Shown here in pieces: positions 1 through 7,585 of a stretch of DNA of 64,000 nt; within the stretch, counting starts at the first letter, position 1, and the number at the start of each line of letters is the position of its first letter. The position numbers and the translations under genes are program-made. The notes below the pieces were generated by a model. It ran no database searches. It was not told the origin of the DNA and was given only the letters and a program-made list of their open reading frames with translations. The stretch comes from an uncultured Eubacteriales bacterium (GTDB taxonomy: Bacteria > Bacillota > Clostridia > Christensenellales > Aristaeellaceae), in NCBI GenBank assembly GCA_902781095.1, contig CACZHW010000001.1:169458-233457 (forward strand), in the 5' to 3' direction.

Positions 1-747
1 GTTTTTCACGATGTTGGGCATCTGCAGCATGGAGGTGCCCAGCCCCTGGCTGACGAGGCCGCCGACGCCGTTTTCCTTATAGGACATCACGGCGAAGCCG
101 ACCATCTGCGCACAGCAGCCCGCCACGGCCGCGCCGCCCGCGATGCCGGTCAGCCCCAGCACGGAGCAGATCGCCGCCGAGGAGATGGGCAGCGTCAGCG
201 CGATGCCCACCAGCACGGACACCGCGATGCCCATCGCAAAGGGCGCCAGCTTCGTCGCGCTGTCGATCATGAGGCCGAAGGCGGAAGCCGCCTGCCCGAT
301 GGGCGGCGCGATCAGCTTGGCCAGCGCCACGCCGATGAGGATTGTGACGGCCGGCGTCACCAGGATGTCGATCTTCGTCTCCTTGGAGACGGCCTTGCCG
401 CATTCCGCCGCCACAATCGCGATGATCAGCACGGCCAGCGGTCCGCCGGCGCCGCCTTCCGCGTTGGCCGCCCAGCCCACCGCCGCCAGCGAGAAGAGCA
501 CCAGCGGGTCCGCCGCAAGCGCGTAACCGATGGCCACCGCCATCGCCGGTCCCGACATCGCCATCGCGTAGCTGCCGATATCCGCAAGGTACTGTATCCC
601 CAATTGCTGCCCCAGCGTGCGAATGATCGTGCCGATCAGCAGGGAGCAGAACAGGCCCTGCGCCATCGCGCCCAGGGCGTCGATGCCGTAGCGTTTGGCG
701 GAAATGACGATCTTCTTCTTTTTCAAAAAGGCCGAAATACCGTTCAC
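1..747 (-). CDS. PTS EIIC_2-type membrane protein, C-terminus outside window
   Basis: Multi-pass membrane protein resembling the PTS_EIIC_2 / PfoR-like family; the 249 codons present run off the left edge. Reading from a GTG at 747 gives a short basic N-terminus (ISAFLKKKKIVISAKRYGID), then Gly/Ala-rich hydrophobic segments and a helix reading GGAGGPLAVLIIAIVAAECG. The GTG is chosen because AGAGGA lies 7 bases upstream. An overlapping ATG at 754 abuts that ribosome site, is out of frame and gives a low-complexity Arg/Gly product, so I reject it. A promoter at 785-813 precedes the gene. Substrate unknown; some family members are annotated as regulators instead of sugar transporters. The family call is by remembered similarity only. 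Confidence 0.72.
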   Translation of the reverse strand, partial: MNGISAFLKKKKIVISAKRYGIDALGAMAQGLFCSLLIGTIIRTLGQQLGIQYLADIGSYAMAMSGPAMAVAIGYALAADPLVLFSLAAVGWAANAEGGAGGPLAVLIIAIVAAECGKAVSKETKIDILVTPAVTILIGVALAKLIAPPIGQAASAFGLMIDSATKLAPFAMGIAVSVLVGIALTLPISSAAICSVLGLTGIAGGAAVAGCCAQMVGFAVMSYKENGVGGLVSQGLGTSMLQMPNIVKN

Positions 748-784
748 TTGTCATTCCTCTTTTCCGATTTGAATAGCTTGCGCT

Positions 785-813
785 ATCATAGCATAATCAC
801 TGCTCTGCCGCAA
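785..813 (-). promoter_or_regulatory. Promoter of the PTS-EIIC-like gene
   Basis: On the minus strand a -35 box TTGCGG (813-808) and a -10 box TATGAT (790-785) are separated by exactly 17 bases. The start codon is at 747, leaving a leader of about 30 bases. The -35 box is weak. Confidence 0.5.
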
Positions 814-847
814 GAAGTGAATTGAACTGCTTCAAACCGGGGCACAG

Positions 848-907
848 AAAAAGCCGGCCGACGATCTGGGCTGCAGGTTAGCTGCCTGCTCCATGATCGC
901 CGCCGGC
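848..907 (-). terminator. Branched intrinsic terminator downstream of the pyrophosphatase gene
   Basis: On the minus strand, GCCGGCGGCGATC (907-895) pairs with GATCG-T-CGGCCGGC with one bulge. It encloses a small inner hairpin (GCAGG/CCTGC) and is followed by five Ts (852-848). It should end the transcript coming from 1074-2198 before the promoter at 785-813. The rest of 748-1073 shows no gene. Confidence 0.6.
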
Positions 908-1073
908 CGCGGCGCTTTCACCATACCGCTTTCCGTATGGATTATCGCAGAATCGCCGCTGCCCATGCAGCAAGGGTCGGTGCACGCCGAAGTGTCCGTT
1001 GCCTTATCAGCGATTCATATTCAGCATAGTCTTTTCGGCTGTATTTGTAAAGAAACCGGCGGTATACGCTTGA

Positions 1074-2198
1074 TTACTCATGTGGATAGGATTCCAAAAC
1101 AGCCGTAACTGCAGGAACCAGCACCTTTCTCCTGGAAATGCCCGGTTCCAGCCTGAAAGAAACGCCGTCATAGGTCGCGGTCTCTCCGAATGCGGTCTCA
1201 AGCACTTCCTTTGCCGCCTCATTGGAAGGAACGAGATAGACGACGGAGATGCCGTCGTGGAAAATGCTGATCTGGGCGATCAACAGGTCGATCCCGGTCG
1301 TAACCTGGGCGCCGGGGAGAACGGCCTTCATTCGTCCGGCCAGATCTTTCGCGCCGTCCTCGTCATAGGCGTTGACGCACCCGATCGCATATTTTCCTCC
1401 TCCGCATTCATATTCCTTATAGTCGTCGAAGAAAATCTGCTCATCCGTCTTGCCTTCATAGGAAAGGGACGCCTTGAACATTTCCCGGTAAAAAGCGTCC
1501 GTATCGCGGATACCGGCTAACCGGGACAGTTCCTTCAGCGCTTCCCGGTCCGCAAAGGTCGTCGCGTTGGATTTAAGATTCAGGGTATCGGACAGAATCG
1601 ATCCGACCATGGCATACGCGACCTTCTGATCCACCTCAACGCCGTAATTGCGGTACCGGAGCCAGATGATGGTCGCCGTCGAGCCGAGCGGCCTTGCGTC
1701 ATAAATCAGATGATTGCCCGTCGTGACGCTTCCGTCCCCGTGATGATCGATGATGCTGAGCACAGTGGCGTCCCCGAGCCCCTCCGCCGACTGCGAATAA
1801 TCGCTGTGATCAACCAGAATCATATTACAGGCGGAGGCGTCCTCCAGCAGCTGCGGGGGCTCTATGCTTCCGGATTTGAGCACATACCGGGTTTCGGCGT
1901 TGAGTTCTCCGAGGACGACCGGGACCGCATCATACCCCAGTTTCCTGAGCAGGGCCGCATACGCGATCGAGCTGCCTACCGTATCCGCATCCGGGCTCTT
2001 GTGGCCCGTCACATAGATGGTCCCGTCCACTGTCCCGAGCCCGTCCAGATCGCTGCGGTTCAGCTTATAGTTCAGCTCCCGCTGCGCCTGCTCGTTTGAC
2101 GCCGCAAGGTTCCGGCCCAGCCAAAAACCGGCGGCGCCGACAGCGGCAACCACGAAAACCAGTGCAATCCATTTGAAGATGTTCCCCTTTTTCTCCAT
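1074..2198 (-). CDS. Membrane-anchored family II inorganic pyrophosphatase-like DHH protein
   Basis: DHH-superfamily phosphohydrolase, closest by motif to Mn-dependent family II pyrophosphatase (PpaC). Metal-site motifs appear in the expected order: HKSPDADTVGSS, then VDHSDYSQS, then IIDHHGD. The C-terminal DHHA2 domain ends with SRRKVLVPAV, resembling the family's SRKKQ(I/V)VP substrate motif. Unlike the usual soluble enzyme of about 310 residues, this 374-residue protein starts with a transmembrane helix (IFKWIALVFVVAAVGAAGFWL) and a linker, so the catalytic part should sit outside the membrane or be tethered. The ATG at 2198 is chosen for the AAGGAAGGGGG just upstream; an ATG at 2231 would overlap the preceding gene. 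Confidence 0.82.
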   Translation of the reverse strand: MEKKGNIFKWIALVFVVAAVGAAGFWLGRNLAASNEQAQRELNYKLNRSDLDGLGTVDGTIYVTGHKSPDADTVGSSIAYAALLRKLGYDAVPVVLGELNAETRYVLKSGSIEPPQLLEDASACNMILVDHSDYSQSAEGLGDATVLSIIDHHGDGSVTTGNHLIYDARPLGSTATIIWLRYRNYGVEVDQKVAYAMVGSILSDTLNLKSNATTFADREALKELSRLAGIRDTDAFYREMFKASLSYEGKTDEQIFFDDYKEYECGGGKYAIGCVNAYDEDGAKDLAGRMKAVLPGAQVTTGIDLLIAQISIFHDGISVVYLVPSNEAAKEVLETAFGETATYDGVSFRLEPGISRRKVLVPAVTAVLESYPHE

Positions 2199-2218
2199 CT
2201 CGAAATTCCCCCTTCCTT

Positions 2219-2611
2219 TCAGATCCACCATTCCGGCGTGAGTTCTCCGAGCGTTACGACTCTTTCCCGCTCATAATCCAGCATGATCTCCACGGATTGG
2301 TACCTGCCCGGCATCAGCTGGGCCATGAACTCCCTGCACGCGCCGCAAGGGGCTCCCGTCTTCCCGTCGGGCATGATCGCCAGTACACGCCTGATCTCGT
2401 CCTCTCCGTTTGTGATCATGTTGAACAGCGCGTTTCGCTCTGCGCAGATTCCCAGCGACGAGGACGTGTCGATGCACACGCCGGTGTAAAGCTTCCCGCT
2501 CCCGGATTCAACCGCGGCGGCCACGCCGCCGGCGCTGATTCTTTCGGATATATCTCTGGGCCTTTGTACGGCTTTGGCCGCTTCAAACAGCTTTGTCCAG
2601 ATTGTCTCCAT
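2219..2611 (-). CDS. Cytidine deaminase-like zinc hydrolase
   Basis: Small cytidine/blasticidin-S deaminase-type protein of 130 residues, the usual length for tetrameric CDAs. The zinc site is complete: ICAERNAL supplies the first Cys and catalytic Glu, and PCGACREF supplies the two other Cys. Expected role is hydrolytic deamination of (deoxy)cytidine in pyrimidine salvage, though a related base analogue cannot be excluded. The start at 2611 follows GGAGGGGG at good spacing; an in-frame ATG at 2635 lacks such a site. It lies 20 bases upstream of the pyrophosphatase-like gene and is probably co-transcribed with it. Confidence 0.85.
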   Translation of the reverse strand: METIWTKLFEAAKAVQRPRDISERISAGGVAAAVESGSGKLYTGVCIDTSSSLGICAERNALFNMITNGEDEIRRVLAIMPDGKTGAPCGACREFMAQLMPGRYQSVEIMLDYERERVVTLGELTPEWWI

Positions 2612-2688
2612 CTCGTCCCCCTCCGCTGAATTCATCTTTTGCCCGCTTCTCCGCTGCCTTCAGCAGACGGATAATCCGGCATGGATCG

Positions 2689-3384
2689 TCATCTGCTCCT
2701 TCGCACCTTCAGCGTTTTCAAATAGGCCTTCTGCTCTTCCGTTATCCTGTAGCTTTCCACGCTTTTTTGAATCGCCTTGTTATGAACCCAGTCCTCCAGC
2801 CGTTTTTCTTCCAGATACGGTAAAATCAAATCATACTGCTTGGCCAGAGCGGTTGCGAAATACCACGCGATCATCATGTTGACGTAGTATTCCTCCGACC
2901 TGACGGATGCCACGCTGTCCGCATAGCTGATGTCGAAGTTTTCACCCAAAAAGTGCTGCATCAGCATCCCGATTGCAAACCGGACCGTGTAGGTTTTGCC
3001 GGACCGGAGCCAGGCGTGAATGTGCGGCAGCAGTTTCTCCGGTTCCTTTTGAAAAGCCTTGGGAGAAAGCTGGTCACAGGTGGCCCAGTTATCCACAAAG
3101 GGCAAAAACGCGTCCACTTCCGCCACGCATTTGCCGAAGTCCTTTTCCAGCGAAATCACAAACGCGTGCAGCTGGTCCTCGTCAAAATACGGATGCGGCA
3201 GGCACGAGAGAAAGGCCTCCGTGTCCTTCCCGTTGTACAGGCGTCTGGCCAGCGCGCGCAGCGCCGGCGTCCGGACGCCGATGATTCTGTCAGCCGGCAC
3301 GGCAGGGATGATCTTCGCCTGCAGCAAAGCGTAATCCTTGTCCTGCAGCCGGAACAGTTCCGCCACGATTCCGTCTCTGGTCAT
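2689..3384 (-). CDS. AlkD-like DNA alkylation repair protein
   Basis: HEAT-repeat-like protein of the DNA alkylation repair (PF08713) family, 231 residues, the normal family length. Characteristic segments are IIGVRTPALRALAR near the N-terminus, FVDNWATCDQ in the middle, VRFAIGMLMQHF, and a terminal WVHNKAIQKSVESYRI. The family removes bulky or positively charged alkylated bases; I infer that role. The ATG at 3384 lies about 30 bases below a strong promoter (3424-3452); longer in-frame starts would begin upstream of that promoter. It may be co-transcribed with the deaminase gene 77 bases downstream. Confidence 0.85.
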   Translation of the reverse strand: MTRDGIVAELFRLQDKDYALLQAKIIPAVPADRIIGVRTPALRALARRLYNGKDTEAFLSCLPHPYFDEDQLHAFVISLEKDFGKCVAEVDAFLPFVDNWATCDQLSPKAFQKEPEKLLPHIHAWLRSGKTYTVRFAIGMLMQHFLGENFDISYADSVASVRSEEYYVNMMIAWYFATALAKQYDLILPYLEEKRLEDWVHNKAIQKSVESYRITEEQKAYLKTLKVRRSR

Positions 3385-3423
3385 CGTTGATTCACCCGCC
3401 TTCTCCGCCTCTTCCACAGCACC

Positions 3424-3452
3424 ATGATAGAGGTAAAACCCCCGTCCGTCAA
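3424..3452 (-). promoter_or_regulatory. Promoter of the alkD-like gene
   Basis: Minus-strand TTGACG (3452-3447), 17-base spacer, TATCAT (3429-3424). The predicted transcript starts near 3417 and supports translation from 3384. Confidence 0.6.
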
Positions 3453-3530
3453 CCGCATTTCTTCCGATCGCCTGCGCATACGGCCTTGTCCGGTTGCCCT
3501 TCGGGTCGGGGCTTCTTGTTCCCTTCTTCA

Positions 3531-3559
3531 TTGACAGACCTGTGCCGGAGGACTAGAAT
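3531..3559 (+). promoter_or_regulatory. Promoter of malQ
   Basis: TTGACA at 3531-3536, exact 17-base spacer, TAGAAT at 3554-3559. It drives malQ with a leader of about 60 bases. Confidence 0.75.
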
Positions 3560-3625
3560 AAAGCGCAGAAATGCCGGGCGGGCACCGCAGGGCGCCGGGC
3601 CGGCTTTACAGAGGAGGAAGAGAAG

Positions 3626-5176
3626 ATGAGTCGTTCCGCGGGAATTCTGATGCCGGTTTCCAGCCTGCCCGGCAAATACGGGATTGGATGCTTCGACGAG
3701 GAGGCGTACCGGTTTGTCGATTTCCTGGAAAAGGCCGGCCAGACCTACTGGCAGATCCTGCCGTTGAACCCGCCCAACCACGCGCCCGTCGCCTATGATT
3801 CGCCCTATCAGAGCTTTTCCGCTTTCGCGGGAAATCCGTTTTATATCAGTCTGGACGCCCTCCTGCAGGAAGGCCTGCTGACCCGGGAGGAGATCGACGC
3901 CGTGGATTTCGGCAGCAACCCGGGACGCATCGATTACGACAAGCTCTTCGCGCTGCGCATGCCGCTGCTGCACAAGGCTTACGAGCGCAGCGGGATTGCC
4001 GATCGGGAGGATTTTCAGGCCTTCCTCCGCGAGAACGCCTGGTGGCTGGACGACTATGCCCTGTTTATGGCCGTGCGGGACTACTTTAAAGAGGCGGAGT
4101 GGCCGGACTGGCCGGAGGACATCAGCCGCCGCTGGCCGAACGCCATCGATTACTACAACCGGGTGCTCTACTACGACGTGGAGTTCCAGAAGTTCATCCA
4201 GTTCGTCTTCAGCCGGCAGTGGAACGCCCTCAAGGCCTACGCCAACGCCCGTCACATCCAAATCATCGGGGATATCCCGATCTACGTCTACTTCAACAGC
4301 GCCGACGTATGGGCGCATCCCGACCTCTTCCAGCTGAACGAAAACAACCGGCAGAGCGCGGTAGCGGGCTGCCCGCCGGACGCCTTCTCCGCGGACGGGC
4401 AGATCTGGGGCACGCCGCTGTACCGCTGGGAGAACCACGCGAAGGATCACTTCGGCTGGTGGATGGCCCGGCTGTGGTACAACTTCCAGCAGTGCGACCT
4501 GCTGCGCATCGATCACTTCCGCGGGCTGGACGAGTACTTCTCCATTCCCGCGGGCAAACCCGCGCTGGACGGCCACTGGGAGAAGGGGCCGGGCATGGCG
4601 CTTTTCCACCAGATGTGGCAGAACATGGGCTACAAGCCCGTCATCGTCGAGGACCTGGGCTACATGACGGAGTCTGTCCGCCAGATGGTGCGGGAGACCG
4701 GCTTCCCGAACATGAAGGTGCTGCAGTTCGCCTTTGACGCAAACGACTTCGGCGCCAGCAACGACTACCTGGTGCACAACATCCCGGAACACTGCGTGGT
4801 CTACCCCGGCACCCACGACAACGATCCCATCAACGGCTGGTTCGGCTCCCTGAGCGCCGACGGACAGCGCCTGGTGCGCGACTACTTCGGCCAGAAAACC
4901 CTCTCCAAATCCCGGATGCACGAGGTGTTCGTGCGCGCGGCGATGATGTGCCGTGCGGAAACCTGCGTCATCCAGCTGCAGGATCACATGGGGCTGGGCG
5001 CCGAGGCGCGGATCAACGATCCCTCCCACCAGGAGAACAACTGGCACTGGCGCCTTTCGCCCGGGATGCTGACCGACGCGCTGGCGCAGGAAATCTTCGA
5101 GACGACCCGCCGCTACGGCCGCCTGAACTGGGCGTCCGAAAGCGTGCAGGCCGCCCTGGCCGCATACAAAGCGTAA
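3626..5176 (+). CDS. malQ: 4-alpha-glucanotransferase (amylomaltase)
   Basis: GH77 disproportionating enzyme that transfers alpha-1,4-glucan segments between maltodextrins or glycogen chains in the cytoplasm. The 516 residues match bacterial MalQ. Visible signatures are SSLPGKYGIG and WQILPLNP near the N-terminus, RIDHFRG at about residue 295 (nucleophile Asp), EDLG at about 342 (acid/base Glu) and PGTHDND at about 397 (third carboxylate). The ATG at 3626 follows GAGGAGGAAGAG. It is a single-gene unit between a near-consensus promoter and a perfect terminator; no other glycogen or maltose genes are near. Confidence 0.96.
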   Translation: MSRSAGILMPVSSLPGKYGIGCFDEEAYRFVDFLEKAGQTYWQILPLNPPNHAPVAYDSPYQSFSAFAGNPFYISLDALLQEGLLTREEIDAVDFGSNPGRIDYDKLFALRMPLLHKAYERSGIADREDFQAFLRENAWWLDDYALFMAVRDYFKEAEWPDWPEDISRRWPNAIDYYNRVLYYDVEFQKFIQFVFSRQWNALKAYANARHIQIIGDIPIYVYFNSADVWAHPDLFQLNENNRQSAVAGCPPDAFSADGQIWGTPLYRWENHAKDHFGWWMARLWYNFQQCDLLRIDHFRGLDEYFSIPAGKPALDGHWEKGPGMALFHQMWQNMGYKPVIVEDLGYMTESVRQMVRETGFPNMKVLQFAFDANDFGASNDYLVHNIPEHCVVYPGTHDNDPINGWFGSLSADGQRLVRDYFGQKTLSKSRMHEVFVRAAMMCRAETCVIQLQDHMGLGAEARINDPSHQENNWHWRLSPGMLTDALAQEIFETTRRYGRLNWASESVQAALAAYKA

Positions 5177-5215
5177 GCGGTCGGCGTCGCCCGGTTATTC
5201 CCCCCGCACAAAGAT

Positions 5216-5244
5216 GCCGTCCGGCACACTGCCGGACGGCTTTT
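5216..5244. terminator. Terminator between malQ and the DUF362 gene
   Basis: Perfect 10-bp stem GCCGTCCGGC/GCCGGACGGC with a 5-base loop, followed by TTTT on the plus strand. It ends malQ. The minus-strand tail is weak, so it may only partly stop the convergent 12-gene operon. Confidence 0.85.
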
Positions 5245-5261
5245 CCATTTCATTCTCTTGC

Positions 5262-6332
5262 TCAGCCGAGCGCTTCCAGCTGCTTTGCGATAGCTTCCGC
5301 GGTGGGCGGGCAGCCCATCACGCACGTGCCGGCGCCGCGGCAGCACCTGCCGATGCCCAGCCCGTCCAGCTCCTTCCCCTGCCAGCCCTGGCCGATGTAA
5401 ATCGTCTCCCCGCGCCCGCGCCCCGTCGTGTGCAGCGCGCGCACCAGCGCGGCGAAGCAGGCCGAGCAGGCCTGGTTCTCCTTCACGTTCCGGGTGAGGG
5501 CTGCGACCGTGCCCTTCGGCGCCGGATAGCCCTCCGCGTCCTGCGGGCGGTTGAGTTCGACGATGTCCGCGGCGCTCCACTGAGCGCTGCCGCCGCCGAA
5601 GCGTTCCGCCATCTCGATGTAGGGCACCTCGTCCGGCGCAAGGCCCATCAGCGAGCGGCCATAGGCGTCCAGCTGCACGGCGTCGGTCCCCAGGTACATG
5701 CGGTTGGTCTGCACCGGCGTTCCGCCCTCTTCAAAGTCGAGGTCGCCGCAGATGCTGTCCACCACGGTGAGGCGCGGTTTCATCGCCGCACCCAGCGCGG
5801 CGATGGGCTTTTGCAGCCCCATGGTGTGAAAGTGCCGCTTTTCCTTGTCCGGCAGGCAGCCCTTCAGGTTCTTCAGGGCGCAGGTCATCACGGTCTGGCA
5901 GTGGCCCTTGAGCACGGGCAGGTTGACCAGCAGCCCGGCATCCAGGGCGCGCTCACAGACTTCAAGGTCGCCGATCGCGGTTTTGACTCGCCGGGTTTTA
6001 TCCTTTTTCAGATCGTAAAAGGGGACCCCGTACTTTTCGCAGACCTTGTCGTAGCCCGCCCTGCGCATGGCGCGCATCGTCTCGTCGCCCACCCAGCTGC
6101 CTTCGATGACGCTGATGTCCGTGACGCCGTGCCCGCGGAAGTACTCGATGCAGCCGCTCAGCACGCCCGCGTGCGTCGTCGCCCCGCTTTCCGGCGTACC
6201 CGCGATGACCAGGTTGGGCTTTAAAGCGACGCTGCCGCCCTCCGGCACCAAGCGGATGGCGTCCGCCGCCTCCAGCAGCTTCACGGTCATGCCGTGGGCG
6301 TCTTCTCCGTAAATCTGATAAATCTTACTCAT
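5262..6332 (-). CDS. DUF362 protein with C-terminal cysteine clusters
   Basis: DUF362-family protein, 356 residues. Family landmarks are VALKPNLV near the start, VNLPVLKGHCQTVMT and ALKNLKG in the middle, and KPRLTVVDSI. The C-terminus carries two cysteine-containing stretches, CSACFAALV and CCRGAGTCVMGCPP, suggesting an iron-sulfur or metal centre, although they are not a textbook 2x[4Fe-4S] pattern. Function is unknown. It is the last gene of the sugar-diacid operon and its start overlaps the end of the GltD-like gene by 8 bases, so the two are translationally coupled and may form a redox pair. No electron partner is encoded beside them. Confidence 0.8.
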   Translation of the reverse strand: MSKIYQIYGEDAHGMTVKLLEAADAIRLVPEGGSVALKPNLVIAGTPESGATTHAGVLSGCIEYFRGHGVTDISVIEGSWVGDETMRAMRRAGYDKVCEKYGVPFYDLKKDKTRRVKTAIGDLEVCERALDAGLLVNLPVLKGHCQTVMTCALKNLKGCLPDKEKRHFHTMGLQKPIAALGAAMKPRLTVVDSICGDLDFEEGGTPVQTNRMYLGTDAVQLDAYGRSLMGLAPDEVPYIEMAERFGGGSAQWSAADIVELNRPQDAEGYPAPKGTVAALTRNVKENQACSACFAALVRALHTTGRGRGETIYIGQGWQGKELDGLGIGRCCRGAGTCVMGCPPTAEAIAKQLEALG

Positions 6333-7548
6333 GGCTCTCCATATACCGCATCATCCCGGCGGCCGCGTTCTTCGCGTCGTTTACCGCATGCACCACCGTC
6401 AGCGAGCCGTGCACCACGTCGCCTGCGGCGAAGACGCCGGGTCTGGTCGTCATGTTCTCCCCGTCGATGATCAAAAGGCCGCGCTCGTTGGCCTCCAGCC
6501 CGTGGGTCGTGCTCACCAGCTTGTCCTTCGGGTGCTGGTTGATGGCGATGATGGTCGTATCGGCGCGGACGAGCTCGTCCTCTCCTTCCACGCCCACGGG
6601 GCGGCCGGCCTCGTTGAGCACCGAGTTTTTGAAGACCGGTCCCTCCGGTGTGATCCGCTGGATGGACTTGCCGAAGATGAACTCGGCGCCGTCCAGCCTG
6701 GCGTACTCCATCTCGTGCGGGCTGGCCGGCGACTTGTTGCCCCGCTGGAAGAGCATCACGCGCTGCGCGCCGTGGCGGAAGGCCGTGCGGGCCACGTCCA
6801 TGGCCACGTTGCCCATGCCGATGACGGCGACGGTCTGCCCGATGGCGTAGCTGACCGGCCGGGCCAGGTAGCTGATGCCGAAATGCACGTTCGCCAGCGT
6901 CTCGCCTTCGATGCCCAGCGTGGAGGGGCGCCACACGCCGGTCGCGATGAACACCGACTTGTAGCCGTCGCGGAAGAGGTTGTCGATCATGAGGTCTCCG
7001 CCCATGACGACGTGCGGGCGGATGTGCACGCCCAGCTCCAGCAGCCGCGCCTTGTAGCGGTCGATGATCGTCTTGGGCAGGCGGAAATCGGGGATGCCGT
7101 ACTGCATCATGCCGCCGATTTTGTCCTTCTCTTCGAAGATCGTAACCCCGTAGCCGTTCCAGGCCAGGATGAAGGCCGCCGTCAGGCCCGCAGGGCCGCT
7201 GCCGATCACCGCTGCGTTTTTGCCGTTGTACGGCAGCGCGCCTTCCGTCGTCATGCGGTCCAGATAGGCGTCGGAGATGAACCGCTCGATCTCGTAGAAG
7301 TGCACGGGCTGATCCTTGCGCCCCAGGACGCAGTGGCCGGCGCACTGGGCCATGTGGTCGCAGACCATTGCGCAGACCAACGACATCGGGTTGTTTTCAA
7401 ACAGCAGTTTCCCGGCCTCCATCAGCCTGTTCTCTTTAAAGAGCGCGATGGCCTGGGGGATGGGCGTATGCGCCGGGCAGCCTTCCCGGCACAGGGGCTT
7501 TTTGCACTGCAGGCAGCGGTTGGCCTCGTTGGTGATTCGCAGAGCCAT
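6325..7548 (-). CDS. GltD-like NAD(P)H-dependent FAD oxidoreductase
   Basis: Glutamate-synthase small-subunit-type flavoprotein, 407 residues. The N-terminal Fer4_20 region has the cysteine pattern CLQCKKPLCREGCP and a second set in VCAMVCDHMAQCAGHC. It is followed by the FAD motif GSGPAG and the nucleotide motif VIGMGNVAMDVA; the C-terminus has FAAGDVVHG. No large glutamate synthase subunit is adjacent, so it is more likely a stand-alone electron-transfer reductase feeding another enzyme, plausibly the coupled DUF362 protein. It is the eleventh gene of the tctB-to-DUF362 operon, 37 bases after garD. Confidence 0.85.
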   Translation of the reverse strand: MALRITNEANRCLQCKKPLCREGCPAHTPIPQAIALFKENRLMEAGKLLFENNPMSLVCAMVCDHMAQCAGHCVLGRKDQPVHFYEIERFISDAYLDRMTTEGALPYNGKNAAVIGSGPAGLTAAFILAWNGYGVTIFEEKDKIGGMMQYGIPDFRLPKTIIDRYKARLLELGVHIRPHVVMGGDLMIDNLFRDGYKSVFIATGVWRPSTLGIEGETLANVHFGISYLARPVSYAIGQTVAVIGMGNVAMDVARTAFRHGAQRVMLFQRGNKSPASPHEMEYARLDGAEFIFGKSIQRITPEGPVFKNSVLNEAGRPVGVEGEDELVRADTTIIAINQHPKDKLVSTTHGLEANERGLLIIDGENMTTRPGVFAAGDVVHGSLTVVHAVNDAKNAAAGMMRYMESHE

Positions 7549-7585
7549 GGGGTTCGACCTCCTTCAGTCAGACGATGCGTATGGG

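Noticed and set aside
77..754. Long minus frame from an ATG at 754
   Set aside because: Low-complexity Arg/Gly-rich text out of frame with a clear membrane protein that starts at GTG 747 and uses the same ribosome site at a proper distance.
3449..5047. 532-residue minus-strand frame opposite malQ
   Set aside because: Antisense of a GC-rich gene; no domain text, while malQ has every GH77 motif.
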